This document shows, piece by piece, positions 24,964 through 33,376 of a DNA stretch of 64,000 nucleotides (its first letter is position 1; every line of letters begins with the position of its first letter). Both the position numbers and the translations under genes were made by a program. This DNA is from Bacteroidales bacterium. GTDB lineage: Bacteria > Bacteroidota > Bacteroidia > Bacteroidales > Marinilabiliaceae. Under the pieces are notes generated by a model. The model was given only the letters and a program-made list of their open reading frames with translations, had not been told where the DNA came from and did no database searches. The DNA lies in NCBI GenBank assembly GCA_017960905.1, contig JAGCYH010000006.1:1-64000 (forward strand), written 5' to 3'.

Positions 24964-26274
24964 ATGAGCTGGTTATCGTCATTATTCGGCAAAAAAGAGA
25001 AAAACGACGCTTCGAGCAAAAGCTACGAAAGCCCAATAGATTTTTTCGACAGTAACATCAACGACATCAAGCAGTTGCTGTCGTCGGTGGGTTTCAACGA
25101 CCGCCACAAACGGTTGTGCGACCTTGCTTATATGACTGGCTGCCAGGTTGTTATCTTGTGCGGAAAGCTCAAGGGCGTCGACCGATTCTCGGTCATCGAG
25201 TCGTCCGACACGTCGTTTGTCGAAGCCGGCACCAACTTCCAGTGGCAGCACATACAGCCTGCCGCATCGATGAATGCGGCAAGCATTTTCAACACATTGC
25301 CGTTCCCCAACATCGGCGCTATCGGTTTCATTTCGGTGCCTGTGAAAAACTCGCGCAACACGCTCTCGGGAATTCTGCTCGGCATAATAACCAACCACAT
25401 TGAGAATATCGACACAAGCACGCGCCTGCTGCACATCATGGCGCCGCTCTTCGACGCCGAGATAGAGTGCGAGATGCTCCGACAGAGCAAACAGCAATAC
25501 GAGCAACGCATAGCGTCGCTCAACCAGAATATCGAAGTGCTCAACACCGACCTCAAAAACGAGCGCCAGCGCGCGATAGAGAGCAAGGGACTGCGCTCTA
25601 CGTTCCTCACCAACCTCAGCCAGGAGATACGCACGCCGATGAACGCCGTCATCGGCTTTGTCGACTTGCTCGAAACGGCCGAAACCGACGAGGAGCGACG
25701 CGAGTTCGAAAGCATCATTAAGCACAATAGTATGCTGTTGCTCAAGGCGATAGATAACCTCGTGGAGATATCGAAATTGCAGTCGAGCTTCATGTTCCGT
25801 CCCTCGTGCCCGCGCCAGCTCAACGACATTCTCAACGACATAAAACACAAGTTCGACGGCAAGATAAAGCAGCTCGGCAAAGACCTCAAGATAGTTACTT
25901 CGTACTCGCTCGCTACGCCCAACGACACTATATGGAATAGCGACGAGATAATAATAAAAGTGATGGAGCAACTGCTCGACAACGCTTGCAAACATACCGA
26001 ATCGGGCACTATAACCATGGGCTACACCATGGACCAGACAACGGCCAACTTCTTCGTGTCCGACATGGGGCCGGGCATCAAGGAGGGCGAAGAGGAGTCG
26101 ATTTTTGAGATGTTCAATGCCAGTGTCAACCTCGACGAATCGAACGGCATAAGCGGACTCGGACTCGCCATCGCGCGCAAATACGTCGAACTCGCCTATG
26201 GCGAGATTTGGGTCGATAAGACATACAAAGAGGGCGCCCGCTTCATTTTCACAATACCAAAAGAAAAACTTTAA
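24964..26274 (+). CDS. GAF-type sensor histidine-kinase-like protein lacking the phospho-acceptor His
   Basis: A 436-residue cytoplasmic protein without membrane segments. Residues about 45-165 form a GAF-like sensor domain and 170-210 a coiled coil (EMLRQSKQQYEQRIASL). A HisKA-like dimerisation helix follows, in which the usual S-H-E-I-R-T-P reads S-Q-E-I-R-T-P, so the acceptor His is Gln220 (codon CAG at 25621-25623). The ATPase domain is complete: N-box LLDNACKHT, G1 DMGPGI, F-box IFEMF and G2 GLGLAIARKY. It may bind ATP or phosphorylate a partner, but it cannot autophosphorylate at the normal site. The gene is 30 bases upstream of glgB, and the two are probably cotranscribed. Confidence 0.85.
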   Translation: MSWLSSLFGKKEKNDASSKSYESPIDFFDSNINDIKQLLSSVGFNDRHKRLCDLAYMTGCQVVILCGKLKGVDRFSVIESSDTSFVEAGTNFQWQHIQPAASMNAASIFNTLPFPNIGAIGFISVPVKNSRNTLSGILLGIITNHIENIDTSTRLLHIMAPLFDAEIECEMLRQSKQQYEQRIASLNQNIEVLNTDLKNERQRAIESKGLRSTFLTNLSQEIRTPMNAVIGFVDLLETAETDEERREFESIIKHNSMLLLKAIDNLVEISKLQSSFMFRPSCPRQLNDILNDIKHKFDGKIKQLGKDLKIVTSYSLATPNDTIWNSDEIIIKVMEQLLDNACKHTESGTITMGYTMDQTTANFFVSDMGPGIKEGEEESIFEMFNASVNLDESNGISGLGLAIARKYVELAYGEIWVDKTYKEGARFIFTIPKEKL

Positions 26275-26304
26275 TTTTACGCTATATTTTTAAACTAAAC
26301 TATC

Positions 26305-28305
26305 GTGGAACCAATCTATAGAATCGACTCGTGGCTCGAACCTTACGCCTCGATAATCGACAACCGACATCAGAAAGTACTCAACCGACTCGAAGAGATA
26401 AAGGCCGACTTCGGCTCGCTGCGCGAATTCGCATCGGCTTATAAATATTATGGCTTGCATAAGTCTGGCAATCAGTGGATTATACGCGAATGGGCGCCCA
26501 ATGCGACAGCCATCGTGCTTCTGTGCGACCAAAACCAATGGAGCGATAACGGCGACGAACGATTAGCCTTTCGGCGAATCGAATTCGGCAACTGGGAACT
26601 CACGCTCGACGCTAACCTGCTGCACCACACCGACAAATACAAGCTGCTGATAAAGTGGAACGGCGGTCAGGGCGAACGCATTCCGGCTTACGTTACACGC
26701 GTGGTGCAAAACCCCAAAAACTACGTCTTCGACGCTCAGGTGTGGTGCCCCGACGAGCAATTCGCATGGACCGACCAGAACTTCAAACCCGCCGAAGGTC
26801 CGCGCCTCATTTATGAGGCGCATATCGGCATGTCGGGCGAGAAAGAGGGCATCGCCTCGTACGACGATTTCCGCCGCAACGTGTTGCCGCACGTCATCGA
26901 CATGGGCTATAACACACTGCAGCTCATGGCCATACAAGAACACCCTTACTACGGCAGTTTCGGCTATCATGTGAGCAGTTTCTTCGCAGCTTCGTCGCGC
27001 TTCGGCACTCCCGAAGACCTCAAACGCCTTATCGACGATGCGCATAATGCCGGCATAGCCGTCATTATGGATATTGTTCATTCTCACGCTGTTAAGAACG
27101 AAAACGAAGGCCTCTCGCGATTCGACGGCACCACCGACCTCTACTTCCACTACGGTCCGCGGGGCGAACACCCCGCGTGGGACAGCCGTTGCTTCAACTA
27201 TGGCAAGCTTGAAACGCTGCGTTTCCTGCTCAGCAACGACCAGTTCTGGCTCGACGAGTATCACTTCGACGGCTTCCGCTTCGACGGCGTAACAAGCATG
27301 CTCTACTACGACCACGGACTCGGCAAAGACTTCACTTGCTACGCCGACTATTTCCGCGACAATGAAGACGAGGACGCTGTGGTGTACCTTGCGCTCGCCA
27401 ACTTGCTCATTCACGAAGTGAAACCTTCGGCAATAACCATTGCCGAAGAGATGAGCGGCTTCCCCGGCATTGCTGGCAAATTCGAGGCCGAAGGTGTCGG
27501 GTTCGACCTGCGACTGTCGATGGGTGTGCCCGATTACTGGATAAAACTCATCAAAGAGACTCCCGATGAGAAATGGCCTGTCGGCAAAATATTCTACGAG
27601 CTGCAACAACACCGTCCCGAAGAGCACACGGTGAACTATGCCGAAAGCCACGACCAGGCTCTCGTTGGCGACAAAACCATCATTTTCCGCCTGATAGACA
27701 AAGACATGTACACCGATATGAACACCGATAGTCAGAACCTGACTATCGACCGTGGCATAGCGCTGCACAAAATGATACGCCTCATAACGCTCTTCACCGC
27801 CAACGGCGGCTATCTGACGTTCATGGGCAACGAATTCGGCCATCCCGAATGGATCGACTTCCCGCGCGAAGGCAACGGCTGGTCGTACAAGTACGCCCGC
27901 CGTCAGTGGAGCCTCGCGCATGCGCCCTATCTGCGCTACCATTTCCTGCTCGATTTCGAGCAGGAAATGATAAAGATTTTCAAAGACATACCGGCCAACA
28001 CATACCCGTACCGCCACTACGACTGCGACGAGACGCAGGTCGTGGCTTTCTCGCGTGGCGACTACCTTCTGGTGTTCAACTTTAGCCCCAACAACTCGTA
28101 CACCGACTACGGCATCAACGCGCCCGAAGGTCGCTACAGCATTGTCCTGTCCACCGACGAAGGCCGCTTCGGCGGTTTCGACCGCAACGATATGTTCTTC
28201 GTCTTCTACACGCAACCGCAGTGCGGTTCCAACATGCTGCACCTCTATCTGCCCGCGCGCTCGGCTATGATACTTAAACGGCGTAATATAGTGAGAATAA
28301 GATAG
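26305..28305 (+). CDS. glgB: 1,4-alpha-glucan branching enzyme GlgB
   Basis: A 666-residue glycogen branching enzyme beginning with a GTG codon. An N-terminal CBM48-like domain (about 30-130) precedes the GH13 barrel. Conserved regions are VMDIVHSHAVKN (region I), DGFRFDGVTSMLY with the Asp nucleophile (region II), TIAEEMSG with the acid Glu (region III) and NYAESHDQAL (region IV). The size and motif spellings fit the GH13_8 type shared with eukaryotes. It lies 30 bases after the kinase-like gene, which suggests joint control of glycogen. A 14-bp perfect inverted repeat (27940-27969) and a 10-bp one (27726-27748) are embedded in the coding sequence. Confidence 0.96.
   Translation: MEPIYRIDSWLEPYASIIDNRHQKVLNRLEEIKADFGSLREFASAYKYYGLHKSGNQWIIREWAPNATAIVLLCDQNQWSDNGDERLAFRRIEFGNWELTLDANLLHHTDKYKLLIKWNGGQGERIPAYVTRVVQNPKNYVFDAQVWCPDEQFAWTDQNFKPAEGPRLIYEAHIGMSGEKEGIASYDDFRRNVLPHVIDMGYNTLQLMAIQEHPYYGSFGYHVSSFFAASSRFGTPEDLKRLIDDAHNAGIAVIMDIVHSHAVKNENEGLSRFDGTTDLYFHYGPRGEHPAWDSRCFNYGKLETLRFLLSNDQFWLDEYHFDGFRFDGVTSMLYYDHGLGKDFTCYADYFRDNEDEDAVVYLALANLLIHEVKPSAITIAEEMSGFPGIAGKFEAEGVGFDLRLSMGVPDYWIKLIKETPDEKWPVGKIFYELQQHRPEEHTVNYAESHDQALVGDKTIIFRLIDKDMYTDMNTDSQNLTIDRGIALHKMIRLITLFTANGGYLTFMGNEFGHPEWIDFPREGNGWSYKYARRQWSLAHAPYLRYHFLLDFEQEMIKIFKDIPANTYPYRHYDCDETQVVAFSRGDYLLVFNFSPNNSYTDYGINAPEGRYSIVLSTDEGRFGGFDRNDMFFVFYTQPQCGSNMLHLYLPARSAMILKRRNIVRIR
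27940..27969. repeat. In-gene inverted repeat, 14-bp stem, 2-base loop
   Basis: CATTTCCTGCTCGA is mirrored exactly after TT inside glgB, across the codons of YHFLLDFEQEM. It is the longest in-gene hairpin in the window. Confidence 0.95.
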
Positions 28306-28443
28306 ATGCAGAGAGGGTAGCCTCTCTGCGAATTGTAAATTGCTCCTTCGAGGTGCAAAAAACGGCAAAAAATGCACTTGCGAGGAGCAATTTTTTAATA
28401 AAATTGCTCCTTCGGGGTGCAAAACGACGACTTTCCGACAAAA
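28306..28443. repeat. Repeat-rich gap between convergent glgB and ppdK
   Basis: A 9-bp hairpin (28308-28329) follows the glgB stop. A 24-base unit beginning AAATTGCTCCTTCG occurs at 28337-28360 and again at 28401-28424 with one difference. Between them, GGAGCAATTT (28384-28393) is an inverted copy of the unit's start and can pair with either copy. No gene is seen. Confidence 0.75.
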
Positions 28444-28475
28444 AAAGTGCCGGCGCATAAATGCGCCGGCACTTT
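28444..28475 (-). terminator. Terminator of ppdK
   Basis: A 15-bp stem AAAGTGCCGGCGCAT with an AA loop, followed on the minus strand by a T-run. It lies 22 bases after the ppdK stop. Confidence 0.92.
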
Positions 28476-28496
28476 GAATATAGTAGCAACTATTTG

Positions 28497-31226
28497 TTAC
28501 TGAACGCTTTCGACAGCGGCCTGAGCGGCAGCCAGTCGTGCGATAGGCACGCGGAACGGTGAGCAGCTCGCATAGTTCATACCCACGCGGGCGCAGAACT
28601 TAACCGACGACGGTTCGCCGCCGTGTTCGCCGCAGATGCCGGTGCGCAGGTTCGGACGAACCTGACGGCCTTTGTCGACTGCCATCTTGATAAGCTGGCC
28701 AACACCTTTCTGGTCGAGAACCTGGAACGGGTCGACTTTCAGAATCTTCTTCTCGAGGTAAGCTGGCAGGAACGACGCAATGTCGTCGCGGCTGTAACCG
28801 AAGGTCATCTGAGTGAGGTCGTTGGTACCGAACGAGAAGTACTGAGCCTCGGTTGCAATGCGGTCGGCTGTCAGCGCTGCACGCGGTATCTCTATCATTG
28901 TGCCTATTTCGAACGGCACTTCGACACCATACTCGGCGAAAACTTCTTTCGAAGTTTTCTCGATAATCTCTTTCTGTTGTTTGAACTCGTAGAGAATACC
29001 GATGAGCGGTACCATGATTTCGGGGCGCGGATTTTTGCCCTCTTTCTTCAGCTCGCAAGCTGCAGAAAGTATGGCGCGTGTCTGCATTGCTGTAATCTCG
29101 GGGAATGTGATACCCAAGCGGCAACCGCGGTGACCGAGCATCGGGTTGTTTTCAGCAAGGCTGTTGACACGTTTCTTAATATCTTCGATGCTTACGCCCA
29201 TCTGATCGGCCATAACTTGCTGACCTTTAGTGTCGTGCGGTACGAACTCGTGCAAAGGCGGGTCGAGCAGACGAATGTTGACTGGAAGTCCGTCCATTGC
29301 TTCGAGAATGCCTTTGAAATCGGCTTTCTGATAAGGCAAGAGCTTTGCGAGTGCCTTTTCACGACCTTCAGTGCTGTCGGCAAGAATCATTTCGCGCATT
29401 GCAACGATTTTCTGATCTTCGAAGAACATGTGCTCGGTACGAGTCAGACCGATACCTTTAGCACCGAAGCTGCGAGCAACCTGTGCGTCGTGAGGAGTAT
29501 CGGCGTTGGTACGTACTTGAAGCACTGTGTATTTGTCGCAAAGATCCATGAGCGCTTTGAAGTCGCCGCTGAGCTCAGCTGCTTTTGTCGGAATCTTGCC
29601 GGCGTATACTTGGCCTGTAGAGCCGTTGAGCGAAATGTAGTCGCCCTCTTTGTATGTAACACCTTCTATTTCAACGGTTTTAGTCTTGTAGTTGACATTT
29701 ATTGCTCCAGCGCCCGATACGCAGCATTTGCCCATGCCGCGTGCCACAACGGCAGCGTGCGAAGTCATACCACCGCGGGCGGTGAGGATGCCTTCGGCAG
29801 CCGACATGCCCGCAAGGTCTTCTGGCGATGTCTCTATACGTACCATAACTACTTTGTGGCCGTCTTTATGCCAAGCCTGAGCGTCGTCGGCATGGAATAC
29901 GATTTGTCCGCAAGCTGCGCCCGGACTCGCTGGCAAGCCGCGAGTAATGACTTTAGCGCTCTTGAGCGCGTCTTTGTCGAACACTGGGTGCAGAAGCTCG
30001 TCGAGCTTCTGCGGTTCGCAACGCATGAGAGCTGTCTTCTCGTCTATAAGGCCTTCGCGAACGAGGTCCATGGCTATTTTTACCATAGCTGTACCTGTGC
30101 GTTTGCCGTTGCGTGTCTGGAGGAACCAGAGTTTGCCTTCCTGAACGGTGAACTCCATATCCTGCATGTCGCGGTAGTGGTTTTCGAGTTTCTGCTGTAT
30201 GCCGTCGAGTTCTTTATATATCTCAGGCATAGCCTCTTCCATCGATGGAAACTTTGCAGCGCGTTCTTCTTCCGAAATGCCTTGCAGAGCGGCCCAGCGG
30301 CGTGAGCCTTCGATGGTAATCTGTTGTGGCGTGCGAATGCCCGCCACAACGTCTTCGCCTTGAGCGTTGACGAGGTATTCGCCGTTGAAGATGTTTTCGC
30401 CAGTGGCGGCGTCGCGGCTGAAGCAAACGCCCGTAGCTGAAGTGTCGCCCATGTTACCGAATACCATGGCCATTACCGAGACTGCAGTTCCCCATTCGTC
30501 GGGAATGCCTTCCATCTTGCGGTAAAGTATGGCGCGTTCGTTCATCCAGCTGCGGAATACGGCGCAGATGGCGCCCCAGAGCTGTTCCATTGGGTCGTTG
30601 GGGAAGTCGCTGCCAGTTTGTTTTTTGATGGCTGCTTTGAATCGTGCAACGAGGTCTTTCAACTCGTCGACCGAAAGGTCCTTGTCGAGTTTCACACCGC
30701 GTACTTTCTTAACTTCTTCTATGATAGCTTCGAACGGGTCGATATCTTCTTTGTTGACGGGTTTCATGCCCAAAACGACGTCGCCGTACATCTGTACGAA
30801 GCGTCGGTACGAATCATAAACGAAATGCGGGTTATTGGTTTTGCGTGTCATGCCTTCGGCCACTTCGTCGTTTAAGCCTAAGTTGAGGATTGTGTCCATC
30901 ATGCCCGGCATCGAAGCGCGGGCGCCAGAGCGCACCGACACGAGGCACGGATTCGTAGAATCGCCGAATTTGGTGTTCGTCAGCTGCTCAATGTGGCGCA
31001 CAGCTTTCTCCACCTCATCTTTGATGAGGGCAACTACTTGATCTTTGCCTTTTTCGTAATACTCTGTACAAACTTCGGTTGTGATGGTAAATCCGGGAGG
31101 AACAGGAACGCCGATGAGGTTCATTTCGGCCAAATTGGCACCTTTACCACCTAATAATTCTCGCATGTCTGCACGGCCTTCTGCTTTCTTGTCGCCGAAC
31201 AGATATACACGTTTTTTTTCGCTCAT
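28497..31226 (-). CDS. ppdK: Pyruvate, phosphate dikinase PpdK
   Basis: Interconverts pyruvate, ATP and Pi with PEP, AMP and PPi. The protein is 909 residues, slightly longer than the usual 875-ish. The N-terminal ATP-grasp part opens with GGKGANLAEMN. The swivelling phospho-His domain carries GGMTSHAAVVARGMGK (His about 490). The C-terminal PEP-binding barrel has the LTRTEHMF motif, the GHRGCRL element and the CGEHGG active-site Cys near the end. In Bacteroidales it can serve either PPi-dependent glycolysis or gluconeogenesis. It is convergent with glgB. An 11-bp perfect inverted repeat (29990-30012) sits in the EPQKLDELLHP codons. Confidence 0.97.
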   Translation of the reverse strand: MSEKKRVYLFGDKKAEGRADMRELLGGKGANLAEMNLIGVPVPPGFTITTEVCTEYYEKGKDQVVALIKDEVEKAVRHIEQLTNTKFGDSTNPCLVSVRSGARASMPGMMDTILNLGLNDEVAEGMTRKTNNPHFVYDSYRRFVQMYGDVVLGMKPVNKEDIDPFEAIIEEVKKVRGVKLDKDLSVDELKDLVARFKAAIKKQTGSDFPNDPMEQLWGAICAVFRSWMNERAILYRKMEGIPDEWGTAVSVMAMVFGNMGDTSATGVCFSRDAATGENIFNGEYLVNAQGEDVVAGIRTPQQITIEGSRRWAALQGISEEERAAKFPSMEEAMPEIYKELDGIQQKLENHYRDMQDMEFTVQEGKLWFLQTRNGKRTGTAMVKIAMDLVREGLIDEKTALMRCEPQKLDELLHPVFDKDALKSAKVITRGLPASPGAACGQIVFHADDAQAWHKDGHKVVMVRIETSPEDLAGMSAAEGILTARGGMTSHAAVVARGMGKCCVSGAGAINVNYKTKTVEIEGVTYKEGDYISLNGSTGQVYAGKIPTKAAELSGDFKALMDLCDKYTVLQVRTNADTPHDAQVARSFGAKGIGLTRTEHMFFEDQKIVAMREMILADSTEGREKALAKLLPYQKADFKGILEAMDGLPVNIRLLDPPLHEFVPHDTKGQQVMADQMGVSIEDIKKRVNSLAENNPMLGHRGCRLGITFPEITAMQTRAILSAACELKKEGKNPRPEIMVPLIGILYEFKQQKEIIEKTSKEVFAEYGVEVPFEIGTMIEIPRAALTADRIATEAQYFSFGTNDLTQMTFGYSRDDIASFLPAYLEKKILKVDPFQVLDQKGVGQLIKMAVDKGRQVRPNLRTGICGEHGGEPSSVKFCARVGMNYASCSPFRVPIARLAAAQAAVESVQ
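29990..30012. repeat. In-gene inverted repeat, 11-bp stem, 1-base loop
   Basis: GCAGAAGCTCG is mirrored after a single T, within ppdK. Confidence 0.9.
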
Positions 31227-31347
31227 ATAAATTTTGCGTTTAAGTTAATATTATGATTTTAGTAAATTTTCTCAATACCTCTATTTTTCGGCAAAAATAC
31301 AAATTTTGTTATAAAAAAACACCATTTTTGTAAAAAAATGTGTAAAA

Positions 31348-31390
31348 AATATTGGCGCGAAAATGAATACTTCATTTCCGCGCCAATATT
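31348..31390 (-). terminator. Long terminator hairpin of the repeat lipoprotein gene
   Basis: A stem of about 19 bp with one mismatch: AATATTGGCGCG plus the inner AAATGAA arm, loop TAC. Minus-strand T-runs follow. It lies 27 bases after the stop at 31417. Confidence 0.85.
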
Positions 31391-31416
31391 CTATGGAGAT
31401 TTGAGAGAGAAGTTAT

Positions 31417-33363
31417 TTATGGCCTCTGATATTGGAGCCAAGAACCGTTGGCATAAATGTACAAATCGTTGTTGTATATCTCATATTGATAGCCCGATAC
31501 ATTGTTGACGTTAGGATTTTTCAGCGCGAGCCAATTCGCACCGCCGAAATATGCTGCCGCCCACAAATTGGTCTGATCTACAACTCTGTTTCCATACTTA
31601 TCGACGGTATAGAAATACATAGAATCGTTATTGAAATCGAAATACTCAGTAAAAAGATTGTTGCTTTCATCATAATACTGACGTGTCCAAATGCCCGACA
31701 AGTTCCAGTCGTGGCAGTTTTCATAAACGGCGATGCCGTTTATGTCGCGAAGTTTAACATAGGTTGTTTGCCAAGAATGATTGTCAATTGTGAAATATAA
31801 AGTCGATGATGTAATTGACAGTTGTATCCAAAGCATAGGCATGTTGTCGCGGAAAACTATTGTGGTGTCGATAGCATACGTGCCGCTGAATTCGCCATTG
31901 GGACCAATGGCGGTAAAGCTGCCGTTGGATGCACTTGTTATTACCGATATGGCATCGCTCTGAGAAACAGAGTTCAGCGCCGTTTCTGAAATATAAGTCG
32001 GCACGATTTTACCGTCTGTATTGAAATAAAGACCATCGACGTTTCCGTTTCCATAGACGAAATCAAAATCAGATGTCGACATAGCCCACAAACCGCCTAA
32101 CTCACCGCAGTTGCCTTGCGGAGCTGTGAATGAACCCGGGCGCATATAAGTGGTCCAAGCCGACGACGATTCTTCGCGGATGTTCAGTTTGTCGTTGTCG
32201 AATTTGTAATAATACGTTATCACATTATAGTTCGAGAGTACATATATTTTGTCATTTTCTGAATACCAAGCACTTACCAGTACATTCAGACCCACAATGT
32301 CTTGTTCGGTAAATGTCAGATTGCTTGTCCCGAATGTTGTCGTCCAATCGCCCATCAATTTTGCATCGCGTGTATAAGAATCCGGGCGGGCATACGTCGT
32401 CCAAGTCATGGTTGATGCATCGCGAAGGGTAAGCTTATTGTCGTAGATATTGTAATAGTATGTAACAATATCACTGCCAGTCTTCATTTTTATCTGATTT
32501 CCTTCGGTAGCCCAGATACTTACCCAGAAACCGAGTCCGGTTATCGACTCTTCGGAAAATGTAACTGTCGATGTGCCAAACGGCAATGTCCAGCTGCCAA
32601 GCAACTCCGTGTCGTGAGTGTAAGAGTTCGAGCCACGGCGCGAATAAGTTGTTGTAGTTCCATTGTATTTGCTGATAGTCAATTGATCGCCATTAATGCT
32701 ATACGAGTATGAGTTTGAGTAAGAGGCATTACTCGGGCACACATAAAGCGTGTTGTTGTCGGTGTACCAATCGGCTACGCCATAATTGTCGAAGCCCGAC
32801 AGACTTTGGTCCGAAAATGAGATTGACTCCATCTCGAACTGAGTAGTCCATTCGCCTATCAAGTTGTTGTCGCGCGGCGGGGCTTCGTTGGAAGAGCCGC
32901 CACCAACGGCTACGAAGGTGCCATTGAGCGGGCAACCATCGGATGGCGACATGTCACGCACGCCAAACTGGAAACGCATTTTGTTCGATACGACGAAACG
33001 GCCATATTCTGGCGTTATGAACGATTCTTTTTCGAAACTGCCCGTTTTGCTGCCGTCGATGCCAACTATATTGAACGAATTGCCGCTTATGTTGGTGATT
33101 ATGCCTTCGGCATAATCGTGAAGCGGTGTGACCGATGTGCCGTTTATGCTGACTTTCTCTACGCGTCCGTTGCTGTTGATGCGAATGCCGTAATTGCCGC
33201 CCGCCTCGCCGCTAGCCTCATCGCCTGCCGCATATCGCCAGACTCCGGTCAGATCACCGCCTGTGCCGCTTATGGGTGCGTCGTCGTCTTCGTCTTTGCA
33301 CGAGGTAAGACAAAGTGCTGTAAATGAAAGTATTATTGCGAAATTGAAAATTAGCTTTTTCAT
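31417..33363 (-). CDS. Lipoprotein with tandem lipocalin-like repeats
   Basis: An exported lipoprotein of 648 residues from the ATG at 33363 (MKKLIFNFAII, lipobox CLTSC). The longer reading from 33387 would overlap the upstream gene and spoil the signal peptide. An Asp-rich tether is followed by a domain starting DLTGVWRY. Then come at least three tandem modules of about 80 residues, each opening with L-x-G-x-W-T-x-x-F or a variant and closing with a W/Y-rich T-Y-x-R-x-x-S-x-T element. A last domain has LSGIWTRQYYD. The G-x-W starts suggest lipocalin-like folds. It lies 13 bases after the barrel gene and is probably cotranscribed. No function is known. Confidence 0.8.
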   Translation of the reverse strand: MKKLIFNFAIILSFTALCLTSCKDEDDDAPISGTGGDLTGVWRYAAGDEASGEAGGNYGIRINSNGRVEKVSINGTSVTPLHDYAEGIITNISGNSFNIVGIDGSKTGSFEKESFITPEYGRFVVSNKMRFQFGVRDMSPSDGCPLNGTFVAVGGGSSNEAPPRDNNLIGEWTTQFEMESISFSDQSLSGFDNYGVADWYTDNNTLYVCPSNASYSNSYSYSINGDQLTISKYNGTTTTYSRRGSNSYTHDTELLGSWTLPFGTSTVTFSEESITGLGFWVSIWATEGNQIKMKTGSDIVTYYYNIYDNKLTLRDASTMTWTTYARPDSYTRDAKLMGDWTTTFGTSNLTFTEQDIVGLNVLVSAWYSENDKIYVLSNYNVITYYYKFDNDKLNIREESSSAWTTYMRPGSFTAPQGNCGELGGLWAMSTSDFDFVYGNGNVDGLYFNTDGKIVPTYISETALNSVSQSDAISVITSASNGSFTAIGPNGEFSGTYAIDTTIVFRDNMPMLWIQLSITSSTLYFTIDNHSWQTTYVKLRDINGIAVYENCHDWNLSGIWTRQYYDESNNLFTEYFDFNNDSMYFYTVDKYGNRVVDQTNLWAAAYFGGANWLALKNPNVNNVSGYQYEIYNNDLYIYANGSWLQYQRP

Positions 33364-33376
33364 AACTCTTTGATTT

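Noticed and set aside
28337..28424. Possible insertion-sequence ends
   Set aside because: No transposase or target duplication; the copies are local and short.
26563..28458. A 631-codon open frame on the minus strand opposite glgB
   Set aside because: Same reason: it is antisense to a well-supported enzyme, with Val/Glu-rich low-complexity content.
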